Positions 26,394 through 35,719 are shown, counted from the first letter of the stretch. The stretch is DNA of 64,000 nucleotides from Ignavibacteriota bacterium (GCA_016708125.1 JADJGF010000001.1:2998001-3062000); one strand, 5' to 3'. Made by a program: numbers and translations. Notes: generated from the sequence alone by a model not told the origin.

Positions 26394-27681
26394 ATTAAAT
26401 TTAAATTCTAATAAATTTAAAATTTTTGTTTGGACTTTATACGATTTTGCAAATACATCATATTCGATCGTTGTAGTAACTTTTATTTTTGCTGTTTACT
26501 TCAAAGATGTCATTGCACAAAAATTACCAATCGGTGATTTATTTTGGAGTTTAGGAATTAGCATTTCAATGGTTCTTACAGGAATTATTTCACCAATTCT
26601 TGGTGCAATTGCAGATTATTCAGCCGGCAAAAAAAGATTTTTATTGTTCTTCACACTGCTTTGTATCATTCCAACATCACTTCTTTATTTTACTCACGAA
26701 GGTGATATTTTATTAGCTTTAATTTTATTTATTCTTTCAAACATTGGTTTTGAAGCAGCATTAGTTTTTTACGATTCATTTCTTCCGGAAATTACATCAA
26801 GAAAAACTTATGGAAGAGTCAGTGGATATGGTTTTGCTATGGGTTATTTAGGTTCATTAATTATTTTAGCATTGTCTTATCCATTTATTGAATCGGGAAA
26901 AATTAAAGAAACTTTTCCACTGGCGGCATTATTCTTTTTTATTTTTTCTATTCCATTATTTTTGTTTTTAAATGATTCAAGAAAAAAAGTTGAAAGCAGC
27001 ATTTCATTTATAAATATTGGTGTTAGCAGAGTTTGGAATACAATTAAGCATCTTAAAGATTATAAAAATTTGGCATTATTTCTTTTATCATTTTTCCTTT
27101 ATATAGAAGGAGTAAATACAGTTATATTTTTTGCGGGAAATTATGCTTCAACAACTTTAAATTTTACAATGATTGAATTAATTATTTTTTTTATAATTGT
27201 TCAAACCACTGCAATTTTTGGATCAATATTATTTGGAATTATCTCTGATTCGATCGGACAAAAAAAATCCATAATAATTTCATTATTCATTTGGATTTTT
27301 ACAATTGTGCTTGCTTATTTCACAAGCAGCAGCGAAAGTTTTATAGTTCAAATTTTATCTAAATATTTTAATATTTCTGATCAACAAATTATGATTAAAA
27401 GTTTTTATTTTGTTGGACTTTTAGCCGGAAGTGTAATGGGCGCAACTCAATCAACAAGCCGAAGTCTTATGTCAAAATTAACTCCGGAAAGTAAGAAAAC
27501 TGAATTTTTTGGATTTTATTCTTTGTTTGGAAAAAGCAGCGCGGTTATTGGTCCGTTAGTTTTTGGATTAGTTAGTTATAGTTCCGGAAATCAAAGATTT
27601 GCAATTCTTTCGGTTGGAATATTTTTTATTTTAGGATTATTTAGTTTGCATTTTGTAAAAGACACACAGCCGCAAAATTAA
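26365..27681 (+). CDS. MFS transporter, UMF1/Atg22-like
   Basis: 438 residues with about 12 membrane segments. FVWTLYDFANTSYSIVVVTFIFAVYF and GYGFAMGYLGSLIILALSYPF are characteristic of the UMF1 (Atg22-like) branch of the major facilitator superfamily; substrates are generally unknown. Translation appears to start at TTG 26365, inside nusB, with AGAGGA at 26355-26360 as ribosome binding site. The 29-bp overlap implies coupling. Its stop overlaps the stop of the opposing M50-like gene. Confidence 0.9.
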   Translation: MKTPFQNNPKLNLNSNKFKIFVWTLYDFANTSYSIVVVTFIFAVYFKDVIAQKLPIGDLFWSLGISISMVLTGIISPILGAIADYSAGKKRFLLFFTLLCIIPTSLLYFTHEGDILLALILFILSNIGFEAALVFYDSFLPEITSRKTYGRVSGYGFAMGYLGSLIILALSYPFIESGKIKETFPLAALFFFIFSIPLFLFLNDSRKKVESSISFINIGVSRVWNTIKHLKDYKNLALFLLSFFLYIEGVNTVIFFAGNYASTTLNFTMIELIIFFIIVQTTAIFGSILFGIISDSIGQKKSIIISLFIWIFTIVLAYFTSSSESFIVQILSKYFNISDQQIMIKSFYFVGLLAGSVMGATQSTSRSLMSKLTPESKKTEFFGFYSLFGKSSAVIGPLVFGLVSYSSGNQRFAILSVGIFFILGLFSLHFVKDTQPQN

Positions 27682-28349
27682 TTTTTAGAATTTTTAAAAG
27701 TAAATTTTAGAAGAAATAACATCACAATAATTGAAATTATAAACCAAATAAATCCCCAAACATTTGAAGAAATTCCGGTTAAATATTCTAAAATTTGAGT
27801 GTCTGTTTCGCGAATTGTTTGCGTAAGTAAATCTTCTTTAATATCGGAAATAATATATAAGCAGCTTACCAATCCAAAATATTGAAGAAATAATTTTGAG
27901 ATTTTTTCAGGCAAATATCTTGGAATTAAAAACAGTATTAGTGAAGCAATTAATCCAAGAAATATTTGTAATTCACCCTTAACTAAATTTACTGTTACAA
28001 TAAAAACGACAAGAGCCAAAATGCTTAAATACCATTTTTTAAAGCGAATTGAAAATGAAGATAAAAATAACAAAGAGCCGAAAATTAAGCTTCCTAAATA
28101 ACCGGCTGAAGCAATAATAATTGAATTTCCGCCTTCAATTGAAGTTTTGCCGGCTAAGTTTAAATCAAATGTTAAATAATTAATTTTCCCGCCGGAAATT
28201 ATTCCAGCTAAAACATGGCTAATTTCATGAAAAATTATTATAAATAATTTTAATGGAAATAATAGAAAAGTATCGAAAAGAAATAAACTAATTATTACAA
28301 GACTTAAAATTATTCCAAACGAAAAAAATGCAGATTTGTTTTTTACCAA
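27678..28349 (-). CDS. Membrane protein with HExxH motif, M50B-like peptidase
   Basis: 223 residues with about six hydrophobic segments. FIIIFHEISHVLAGIISGGKI gives HEISH (HExxH) in a membrane segment followed by a Gly pair, and SAGYLGSLIFGSLLF resembles the M50B peptidase-like families. These may be intramembrane zinc proteases, but the usual second NPxxD motif is not evident, so activity is unproven. It is the only clearly coding minus-strand gene in the window and is convergent with the MFS gene, overlapping by 4 bp. Confidence 0.75.
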   Translation of the reverse strand: MVKNKSAFFSFGIILSLVIISLFLFDTFLLFPLKLFIIIFHEISHVLAGIISGGKINYLTFDLNLAGKTSIEGGNSIIIASAGYLGSLIFGSLLFLSSFSIRFKKWYLSILALVVFIVTVNLVKGELQIFLGLIASLILFLIPRYLPEKISKLFLQYFGLVSCLYIISDIKEDLLTQTIRETDTQILEYLTGISSNVWGFIWFIISIIVMLFLLKFTFKNSKN

Positions 28350-28751
28350 GATAAACTAAAGTATAATTTAATAACGAAAAATTTTGATCGAAAATTAACA
28401 TTTTGATATTTAATTATCAAAATAAATTGATAATTAAAATTTATTTAAAATTTATACATAAAAATTTAATTGAAATAATGTTTGATTTGGAAAAGATAAT
28501 ATCTATATCACAAATTAATATTTTTTTGAATCTTTGAGTACTTCAAATAAAAATCAAATTTGAAATTTCCTATTTTTTTGCAATAAATTTTATGAGTAAT
28601 AATTTTAATTAATGCAAATGATATATTTCCCAAGTTAGTTTTTGCAATAACAATATCTAAAAAACTTCAAAGAATTTTATAGTTAGAAAAAATGTTATTA
28701 TTCATATGTTAAAATCAGTACAAAAATAAAAAAGTTTTCTATGGAGAAGGT
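28350..28751. other. 402-bp divergent intergenic region
   Basis: Extremely AT-rich and free of plausible genes on either strand. It lies between two divergent genes and so must carry promoters for the M50-like gene (minus) and the phosphoesterase (plus, ribosome binding site GGAGAAGG just before 28752). No clear hexamers or palindromes stand out from the AT background. Confidence 0.5.
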
Positions 28752-29780
28752 ATGAATATTAAGAAACAAATAATATTAATTTCTACAAAAATATATTTAT
28801 TTATTCTAATTTTACTTCAATTTACATTTACACAAAATAATGCACAACCTATGAAAAATCTTAAATTTAATGAAGACGGTAAATTTAAAATATTACAATT
28901 CACAGATATTCATTTGGATATTCAAAACCAATCTGAAACAGATAGTGTAATAAATATGATGACGGATATAATAAAAAAAGAAAATCCAAATTTAGTTGTT
29001 TTAACCGGTGATATTGTTACATCAAAACCGGTTGAAAAAGCTTGGGAAATAGTAACCGAGCCAATGAGAAAATTGGAAATACCATGGGCTGTTGTTTTTG
29101 GAAATCACGATTATGAACAAGGAAGTTCAAATAAAGAAATTATGGATTATCTGGTAACGCTTCCTTATAATTTCTCAGAAGCTGGACCAGAAAATATTTC
29201 TGGAGTTGGAAATTATGTGCTTCAAGTAAAATCTTCGGATTCTGATAACCTAAAAACCATACTCTATTTTATTGATTCAAATGCATATACGTATGAAAAA
29301 GATAATGAAGAACTTGGTAATTATGATTGGATAAAGTTTGATCAAATTCAATGGTATAGAAATATTTCTAAAAATTTCACAACTAACAATGATATGAAAC
29401 CATTGCCTGCTTTGGCATTTTTCCACATTCCGCTTCCCGAATATGATTTAATTAAAAAATTTCCAACTACAATTGGTGATAGAGACGAAGAAGTTTGTTC
29501 GCCAAAAATTAATTCTGGAATGTATAATGCTTTTTTAGAATGCGGAGATGTTATGGGAATGTTCGTTGGGCACGATCATAATAATAATTACATCGGAACA
29601 CTTAATAATATTGCTCTTGCTTACGGTTGTAAAACCGGAAAAAATTCATACGGAGATTTTGATAAAGGCGGAAGAGTAATAGTTCTTTATGAAGATGAAA
29701 GAAAATTTGATACTTGGATTCACAACACAAATGAACCAAGCATTAATTTTGCTACTTATCCCGACTCATTTGCTAAATAA
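28752..29780 (+). CDS. Exported calcineurin-like metallophosphoesterase
   Basis: 342 residues with a signal peptide (about 1-31) and a two-metal phosphoesterase domain. Metal ligands are visible in order: QFTDIHLD (DxH), VLTGDIV (GD), VFGNHDYE (GNHD), FFHIPLPEY and GHDHNNN (GHxH). This resembles the purple-acid-phosphatase-like Dcr2/PhoD-type family acting on phosphate esters outside the cytoplasm. It is monocistronic, 120 bp before the LuxR regulator. The substrate is unknown. Confidence 0.9.
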   Translation: MNIKKQIILISTKIYLFILILLQFTFTQNNAQPMKNLKFNEDGKFKILQFTDIHLDIQNQSETDSVINMMTDIIKKENPNLVVLTGDIVTSKPVEKAWEIVTEPMRKLEIPWAVVFGNHDYEQGSSNKEIMDYLVTLPYNFSEAGPENISGVGNYVLQVKSSDSDNLKTILYFIDSNAYTYEKDNEELGNYDWIKFDQIQWYRNISKNFTTNNDMKPLPALAFFHIPLPEYDLIKKFPTTIGDRDEEVCSPKINSGMYNAFLECGDVMGMFVGHDHNNNYIGTLNNIALAYGCKTGKNSYGDFDKGGRVIVLYEDERKFDTWIHNTNEPSINFATYPDSFAK

Positions 29781-29904
29781 TAAAGAAAAATGTAAATCAA
29801 AATTTCAATTTAGTTGATCAATTCTTTGTAAATAACTTCTGCAATGTTTTGTTTAGATTCGTTTTTTTTAGTAATTTAGATCAAATCTAAATAAAGACTT
29901 TGTA

Positions 29905-30555
29905 TTGGAAAGAATAAAAATCCTTATCGCAAATAAATATTTCTTAATGAATTTTGCAATAACTTGTATTCTTCAACGATTGAATGATTTTGAAGTATAT
30001 GGAGTTGAACCTGAAGAAATTCATAATGAAATTATAAAGTATAAACCGCATTTACTAATCTGCGAAGTTGAAAAAACTAAAGATGAAACTTGTCTGTTAA
30101 TTGAAAAAATAAAGGAAGATTTTCCTAATCTAAAAATTCTTGTTCTTGTTGATTATAATGATAGAAAACATATTAGTGAATTGCTTAAATATAAATTGGA
30201 AGGATATTTACTTAAAAATACAACTAAGGAAGAATTAATTTTTGCCGCAAAAAAAATTCACAATGGAGAAAAATATTACAGCAAAAAAATTTATGAATAT
30301 GTAATGAATAATTTTGATAAGGAACTGAACGAACAGAAAAGTGAAATGATTGACGAATTGTTAAGTGAAAGAGAAAAAGAAATTTTAGAGCACATTGTTC
30401 TTGGGAAAAAAAATAAAGAAATTTCCCAAACTTTTTTTATCAGCGAAAATACAGTTTTAACGCACCGTAGAAATATCATGAAAAAAATGAATGTAAAAAG
30501 CACTCCGGAATTAATTGTTGCCTCAATTAGAAATGGAATAGTTACCTTCAAATAA
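29905..30555 (+). CDS. LuxR/NarL-type regulator with degenerate receiver domain
   Basis: 216 residues, TTG start. A receiver-like N-terminal domain (about 1-120) precedes a LuxR helix-turn-helix (about 148-212: LLSEREKEILEHIVLGKKNKEIS ... ISENTVLTHRRNIMKKMNV). The receiver keeps the conserved Lys (LLKNT, residue 104), but the acidic pair after the first strand is Ala-Asn (residues 9-10) and the phospho-acceptor position is Glu54 (LLICEVEK), so normal phosphorylation is unlikely. It sits 118 bp before the heme-uptake operon on the same strand and may regulate it. Confidence 0.87.
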   Translation: MERIKILIANKYFLMNFAITCILQRLNDFEVYGVEPEEIHNEIIKYKPHLLICEVEKTKDETCLLIEKIKEDFPNLKILVLVDYNDRKHISELLKYKLEGYLLKNTTKEELIFAAKKIHNGEKYYSKKIYEYVMNNFDKELNEQKSEMIDELLSEREKEILEHIVLGKKNKEISQTFFISENTVLTHRRNIMKKMNVKSTPELIVASIRNGIVTFK

Positions 30556-30673
30556 AATTCACATACTAAAAATTTAGTATCTAAAATTACTTAATCCCAA
30601 GTATTGATAAAAAGTTCCGCTTATCTTTTATTTACAGTTAAGATTAAATCTTAATAAGGATAAATAAATTTAA

Positions 30674-32827
30674 GTGGTAATTTCAAATAGATTTCTAAAT
30701 TCACATAAACTAATTTTTGTTACTTTAATATTTTTTATTCCGTCAATAGTTGTATTACCGCAATCAATTATTAAAGGAAAAATTTTTGATTCAAAAACAA
30801 ATCTTCCTTTAGTTGGCGCAAATATTTATTTGGAAGAAACTAATTTTGGAAGCTTGAGCGATGAAAATGGAAATTTTTCATTTTCATGTAATGTTGATAT
30901 AAAATCCCGAAAACTAAAAGCATCTTACATCGGATACTTCACGGAAGTTATTGAAATAAATTCTGAGAAACCAGTCGAAATTTATTTAAAACCATCTCTT
31001 CTAAATTTAGATCAAATTGTTGTAACCGGAACAAGAACCGAAAGATTTTTAAAAGACACACCGGTTTCCACAAGAGTTATAAATAAAGAACAAATTCAAA
31101 ATTCCGGAGCGAGTGATATAAAGCAAGCACTTTCGGAAATTAACGGAATCGTGATTCATGAAAATCAATTTGGAACCGGAGTGAACACTGTTGAAATTCA
31201 AGGATTTAGCAGCCAGCATGTACAGATTTTAGTTGATGGAATTAAAATGATCGGCAGAGTAAACGGGGAGCTTGATATTTCCGCAGTTCCCATTAACCAA
31301 GTTGAAAGAATTGAAATTGTAAAAGGAGCCGCTTCTGCATTATATGGAAGTGAAGCAATGGGCGGAGTTATAAATATTATCACAAATAAAATTGATAATA
31401 ATTTTTCTGTTAATTCTGATTTAATCACCGGAAGTTACGGAAGACTTGACGGAAATATTAATATTAACGCTCCAATTCAAAATTGGAAACCAAGTTTAAA
31501 TCTCAGTTACAGAAAATATGATGGATATGATCTAAATGATTTAACGCCATCTGAAGACGGAACGGCATATCAAAAATATCATGGTCAATTTAATATCAAC
31601 AGAAATTTAAGCAAAAGTTCTGAAGTGAATTTTAGAACATTATTTTTTACAGAAAATCACAATTCACAAAGCAGTCAAATTTTTGAAGACAAAATTGAGA
31701 ATAATCATTTTGCCGGAAGACTTGAGTTTGCGACTAAGAAATTTTTTAATTCACTAAATATTAAATCCGGAATTGAATATTCGGCATATAATCATAAATA
31801 TGATCAAAAAGTAATTAGCAGCGGATTTATTAAAGAAGGTGATATTTCAGATGAAAAACTTATGCGCGGAGATTTGTTATTTGATTTTTCTGTGGGCAGT
31901 AATTTGATAAATAGCGGATATTCTTTTGAGTATGAAGAAATTAAATCTGATAGAGTAATTGGAAAAAATCAAAATAATACTTTAAATAATATTTTTCTTC
32001 AAGATGAAATTACATTAAATGATTGGTCGACTTTTCTTGGTGGAATTCGTTTAGATGCGCATTCAGTTTATGGAAGTCAATTTACACCAAAAGCCACAAT
32101 AATGTTAAAGCCATCAAATACATCGCGAATAAGATTTTCTTATTCGGAAGGTTTTCGTTCACCTTCATTTAAAGAATTATTTATTGAGTATGTAAATTTA
32201 ACGGTCGGTTATCATATCTCCGGGAACCCAAATCTGCAGCCGGAAAAATCATTATCTATTCAAACGGATTTTGAATATTGGAATGATAATAATTACCATT
32301 TTAGAATTCATTTAAATTATAACAAAATTTCAAATTTAATTGATTACGAATATTTAGGAATTGTTGATAATTACGGATTATACAAAACTGCAAATTTGGA
32401 AAAAGTAAATACTTGGGGCGGAGATTTTGAGATAGAATATTTTCCATTAGATTTTATGAATTTCAAATTTGGATATGGATATTTTGATTCTAAAGATTTT
32501 CAGACAAATGAATCACTTCCATTCAAATCAAATCACAAATTAAATTTTTCCATCAACTTAAATTTTATTGAATCTTTATCATTCAATATAAGAGGGCAAT
32601 TTTTTGGTGAGCAGTTTTATTTATCAGATTTTGATGAAATTGCTCAAATCGGTATAAAAGAAAGCATACCTTCTTATTGGTTATTCCACACAAATTTAAA
32701 TTATAAAATTACAGAAATACTTGATGCTCATCTCGGTTTGAGAAATCTGAATGATTATGTAAATAAAACTTGGGGGCCAATGCCCGGGCGCGAATGGCAT
32801 ATTGGAATAAAATTTAATTACAAATAA
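30674..32827 (+). CDS. TonB-dependent receptor, probable heme/hemoprotein receptor
   Basis: 717 residues, GTG start. Signal sequence (about 1-31), a carboxypeptidase-regulatory-like domain (about 32-110), plug (DQIVVTGTRTERFLKDTPVS ... ILVDGIKMIGR ... ERIEIVKGAASALYGSEAMGGVINII) and a 22-strand-type barrel. In the barrel, GFRSPSFKELF and GNPNLQPE form FRAP- and NPNL-like boxes with a His (about residue 514) between them, the arrangement seen in heme receptors such as HemR and HmuR. The downstream HmuY-like lipoprotein and chelatase strengthen this. It heads a five-gene operon. Confidence 0.9.
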   Translation: MVISNRFLNSHKLIFVTLIFFIPSIVVLPQSIIKGKIFDSKTNLPLVGANIYLEETNFGSLSDENGNFSFSCNVDIKSRKLKASYIGYFTEVIEINSEKPVEIYLKPSLLNLDQIVVTGTRTERFLKDTPVSTRVINKEQIQNSGASDIKQALSEINGIVIHENQFGTGVNTVEIQGFSSQHVQILVDGIKMIGRVNGELDISAVPINQVERIEIVKGAASALYGSEAMGGVINIITNKIDNNFSVNSDLITGSYGRLDGNININAPIQNWKPSLNLSYRKYDGYDLNDLTPSEDGTAYQKYHGQFNINRNLSKSSEVNFRTLFFTENHNSQSSQIFEDKIENNHFAGRLEFATKKFFNSLNIKSGIEYSAYNHKYDQKVISSGFIKEGDISDEKLMRGDLLFDFSVGSNLINSGYSFEYEEIKSDRVIGKNQNNTLNNIFLQDEITLNDWSTFLGGIRLDAHSVYGSQFTPKATIMLKPSNTSRIRFSYSEGFRSPSFKELFIEYVNLTVGYHISGNPNLQPEKSLSIQTDFEYWNDNNYHFRIHLNYNKISNLIDYEYLGIVDNYGLYKTANLEKVNTWGGDFEIEYFPLDFMNFKFGYGYFDSKDFQTNESLPFKSNHKLNFSINLNFIESLSFNIRGQFFGEQFYLSDFDEIAQIGIKESIPSYWLFHTNLNYKITEILDAHLGLRNLNDYVNKTWGPMPGREWHIGIKFNYK

Positions 32828-32852
32828 ACTCAACAAAACAAACGAGGAAGTA

Positions 32853-33155
32853 TTGAAAAATAAAATATGCTATTTAACCAAATGTGAAAGTTGTAATTCG
32901 TTTAACCTTTATTATAATGGGGTTCAGATGCATATTAGCTTTAAATCTATGCAGCATATAATTTCAATTTTGTATCAGTATGATTGTTCGGATGAAAAAA
33001 CAAAACTAGAAAAACCCTTTCGAATTAAAATTGAACCGGTTGTTCTTACCGTTAAAAATTCAGATTATATTGAATTTAAATCAATTCTGGAAAATGCAAT
33101 TATTGAAAATTATAATCTTCCGGATTTTACTCACTACAAAATTTTTACAAATTAA
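32853..33155 (+). CDS. Small Cys-containing protein in the heme operon
   Basis: 100 residues, TTG start after ACGAGGAAG. The N-terminus has three Cys (KICYLTKCESCNSF), including a CxxC that could bind a metal or form a disulfide. There is no signal peptide, so it should be cytoplasmic. The Cys pair followed by a short strand and a helix resembles the Bacteroidota DUF6686 group, an assignment I make only tentatively. It lies 25 bp after the receptor and 15 bp before the HmuY-like gene. Confidence 0.7.
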   Translation: MKNKICYLTKCESCNSFNLYYNGVQMHISFKSMQHIISILYQYDCSDEKTKLEKPFRIKIEPVVLTVKNSDYIEFKSILENAIIENYNLPDFTHYKIFTN

Positions 33156-33170
33156 TATGGATATCATAAA

Positions 33171-34136
33171 ATGAAAAAAATACTATACATAATAATTCTT
33201 GCAATGTTTCTTTTTGCATGCAATGAAAATTCAACTGATCCGAAAAATGAAAATATTGCAGAAATACAGAAGTTTAAATCGCATAATGTGAAAACAAATG
33301 GTAAGCATTTTTTTACATTCAGCACAAATTCAGCGGAAACAAATGAAACAATAAATTATGATATTGCTTTCGGAACAGTTCCATTAACTGTTGAATCAGC
33401 ACCTTGTCAATATTTTACAATGCCTAACGATCCGGTAATTTTATGCGGACCAAATTCATCAATTGCAATTATTGATGCAGTTTCACTTAGTGATATTAAT
33501 TCCATTCCGGCAGAATCAGAATTTGCGAAAGATGATATTCTTGGAGAAGCTTATATTGGTAAGAATTGGTATGATTCAAATAATGAAGTTAAAAATGAAA
33601 TTTACATTATTAAAACATGTGCCGGAAATTTTGCTTTATTAGAAATTAAAAATTACAATTATGATTTTATTACTCATCAAATTTCAAGCATTCATTTTAG
33701 TTATAAGTATAATGCAAGCATCAGTTTGGATTTTTCTTCAACACCAATTGATTCATTTAAATCTGAAAATGCATATTCTGAAGCAAAATATTTTTCGTTT
33801 GAAAATGGAAATGTAAACTCAACTGACTCATATCATTTAAAAATTGCCGGAAGTTCAATCTGGCTTGGCAATAATGTAAAAGTTAAAAAAATAGAAAACA
33901 CTTCCATTGAAAATATTTCGATTATTTCAGATTCAGAATTTCAATCTGATAAAAACCAAAATTATGTAACACTTGGCTGGTACAGTTACGGTGAGGGACA
34001 TTTATTAACTCCGAAAGATTATGTTTATGTTGTAAAAACCATAGATGGAAAATATACCGCATTGGAAATAAATAATTACTATGATGATGAAGGAAACTCG
34101 GGTACATTTTCAATTGATTGGAAATATCTGAACTAA
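33171..34136 (+). CDS. HmuY-like lipoprotein with two tandem domains
   Basis: 321 residues. A lipoprotein signal ends LFAC (Cys17). The rest appears to be two related beta-rich halves. Each starts with an (F/Y)F(T/S)F strand (residues about 44 and 205), includes a hydrophobic strand pair (YDIAFGTVPL; YHLKIAGSSIWLG) and ends with the HmuY-type hairpin (EIYIIKTCAGNFALLEIKNYN; YVYVVKTIDGKYTALEINNYY) plus a final F-x-(Y/W)KY strand. HmuY captures heme at the cell surface for HmuR. Single-domain HmuY is the norm, so a double form is unusual. Assigned from pattern and context, without a database search. Confidence 0.72.
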   Translation: MKKILYIIILAMFLFACNENSTDPKNENIAEIQKFKSHNVKTNGKHFFTFSTNSAETNETINYDIAFGTVPLTVESAPCQYFTMPNDPVILCGPNSSIAIIDAVSLSDINSIPAESEFAKDDILGEAYIGKNWYDSNNEVKNEIYIIKTCAGNFALLEIKNYNYDFITHQISSIHFSYKYNASISLDFSSTPIDSFKSENAYSEAKYFSFENGNVNSTDSYHLKIAGSSIWLGNNVKVKKIENTSIENISIISDSEFQSDKNQNYVTLGWYSYGEGHLLTPKDYVYVVKTIDGKYTALEINNYYDDEGNSGTFSIDWKYLN

Positions 34137-34153
34137 TTATTAAATCAATATTT

Positions 34154-34160
34154 AGAAAGG
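34154..34160 (+). promoter_or_regulatory. Ribosome binding site fixing the chelatase start
   Basis: AGAAAGG at 34154-34160 lies 5 nt before ATG 34166. The in-frame upstream ATG at 34118 falls within the preceding gene and has no such site. Confidence 0.6.
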
Positions 34161-34165
34161 AAATC

Positions 34166-35098
34166 ATGAATACATTTTATAAATCTGTAATACTCACTTT
34201 AATAATTCTTTCTTTTATGTTAATTGAGATTACTAAAGCAAAACAAATTAACACAAAAAAAATAGGCGTGCTTCTTGTCAATCACGGCTCGCATTCATCA
34301 ACTTGGCGAAAAGCACTAATTGATTTGGAAGAAAGTGTAAAAAGTGAAATTCTAAAAAATAAAAATATTATAGAAATTAAAACTGCTTTTATGGAATATA
34401 ATGAACCATCAATTGCTACAAGATTAAAAGAGTTTGATAAAGAAAATTACACAGATATAATTTTAGTCCCTATTTTTCTTACTGTAAGCTCACATTCTTT
34501 TGATGATATTCCAACAATAATAGGCAGAAAAAAAGATAAGCACTCAATTGAGTTATTGAAAATTGAAAAGATAGAAAGATATACACCAAAGGCAAAAGTA
34601 CACATTACACCATTGTTAGATTTTACTGATATACTTCAAAAAAATGTTGTAAGAAGAGTTATTGCACTAAGTAAAAATGTTTCCAATGAAGGATTGGTTT
34701 TAATTGCATACGGTGATAAAACTTACAATAAAGAATGGAGTGAACTTCTCACAAAAGTCGGAGAAAGTGTAAAAGTAAATATCGGAATAGAAGATTTTTC
34801 TTACGGCTGGTGCGGACATGTTGCACATTATGATCCTGATTCAACAACTGCTGCAATTAATCAAATTTTAGAAAAAAAAGATAATGCAATTGTAATTCCA
34901 GTTTTAGTAGCACATGATGAAATGTTCCAAATAAAAATTATTGGAGATGGAATTAAAAAAATAAAAAATTCTAGCGAAAGAATAATCTACAAACCGGACG
35001 CAATTTTGCCTGATGAAAACATACAGAAATGGGTTATTGAAATTACAAACGAATTTGCAAAAAAAATCGAAACAAAAATTGTAAGTAAAGAAAATTGA
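34166..35098 (+). CDS. Exported class II chelatase (CbiX/CbiK-like)
   Basis: 310 residues with an N-terminal signal or anchor (about 1-26) and two chelatase half-domains. The first half has GVLLVNHGSHSSTWRKAL and ILVPIFLTVSSHSFDDIP; the second has LVLIAYGDKTYNKEW, FSYGWCGHVAHYDP and VIPVLVAHDEMFQ. These resemble sirohydrochlorin cobalto/ferrochelatases, with His residues at the metal sites. The export signal is atypical for biosynthetic chelatases but known for periplasmic CbiK of Desulfovibrio. In a heme-uptake operon it might insert iron, or remove it from heme. Overlaps the next gene by 4 bp (TTGA). Confidence 0.8.
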   Translation: MNTFYKSVILTLIILSFMLIEITKAKQINTKKIGVLLVNHGSHSSTWRKALIDLEESVKSEILKNKNIIEIKTAFMEYNEPSIATRLKEFDKENYTDIILVPIFLTVSSHSFDDIPTIIGRKKDKHSIELLKIEKIERYTPKAKVHITPLLDFTDILQKNVVRRVIALSKNVSNEGLVLIAYGDKTYNKEWSELLTKVGESVKVNIGIEDFSYGWCGHVAHYDPDSTTAAINQILEKKDNAIVIPVLVAHDEMFQIKIIGDGIKKIKNSSERIIYKPDAILPDENIQKWVIEITNEFAKKIETKIVSKEN

Positions 35099-35661
35099 AC
35101 AAACAAAAAATTAGAAAACTCAATAACGACCTACATAGAGATTTAGGATATTTTTTCTCGGCATTAGTAATTGTTTATTCATTATCCGGATTGGCTTTAA
35201 ATCACGTTGATGATTGGAATCAGGATTTTATAATACAAAAAGATACTTTAAAAATTCCAGCGGAATATAAATTTGAAAATATTTCTAATAATAATATTGT
35301 TGAACTTAGCAGACTTGTTAATCATAGTAAATATAAACTTTATGATTCACCAACTTCTGACCAAGTAAAAATTTATTATGAAGATGCATCATTCCATATT
35401 GATTTTTCAAGAATGCTTGGTTTTTACGAAGCAGTAACCAAAAGATTTTTATTCTATGAAGTAAATGTTCTCCACCGAAATAGTTTGAAAGAGTGGAAAT
35501 GGTTTTCTGATATTTTTGCAATTGCTTTAATTTTTATAAATGTTACGGGATTATTTATTCTAAAAGGAAAAAATGGAATCAATGGAAGAGGTAAATGGTT
35601 TATTGCTGCCGGTTTTTTCCCGCCAATTATTGCATTAATTATTTTTACGTTATTTAAATAA
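35095..35661 (+). CDS. PepSY-associated transmembrane protein
   Basis: 188 residues, TTG start overlapping the chelatase stop. RKLNNDLHRDLGYFFSALVIVYSLSGLALNH is the typical first TM segment of the PepSY-associated family, with conserved His in the membrane boundary. A periplasmic domain and further TM segments follow (EVNVLHRN ... FSDIFAIALIFINVTGLFILKG, then a last one). Relatives such as FpvG act as inner-membrane reductases or electron-transfer partners in iron uptake, often with heme. Here it is the last gene of the heme operon, suggesting a reductive step after import to the periplasm. Confidence 0.85.
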   Translation: MNKQKIRKLNNDLHRDLGYFFSALVIVYSLSGLALNHVDDWNQDFIIQKDTLKIPAEYKFENISNNNIVELSRLVNHSKYKLYDSPTSDQVKIYYEDASFHIDFSRMLGFYEAVTKRFLFYEVNVLHRNSLKEWKWFSDIFAIALIFINVTGLFILKGKNGINGRGKWFIAAGFFPPIIALIIFTLFK

Positions 35662-35719
35662 ATGCAGTTTTGAATTTTTCGCGAATATGGTTATTTTTTT
35701 TACAAAGAAAAATAGTATT

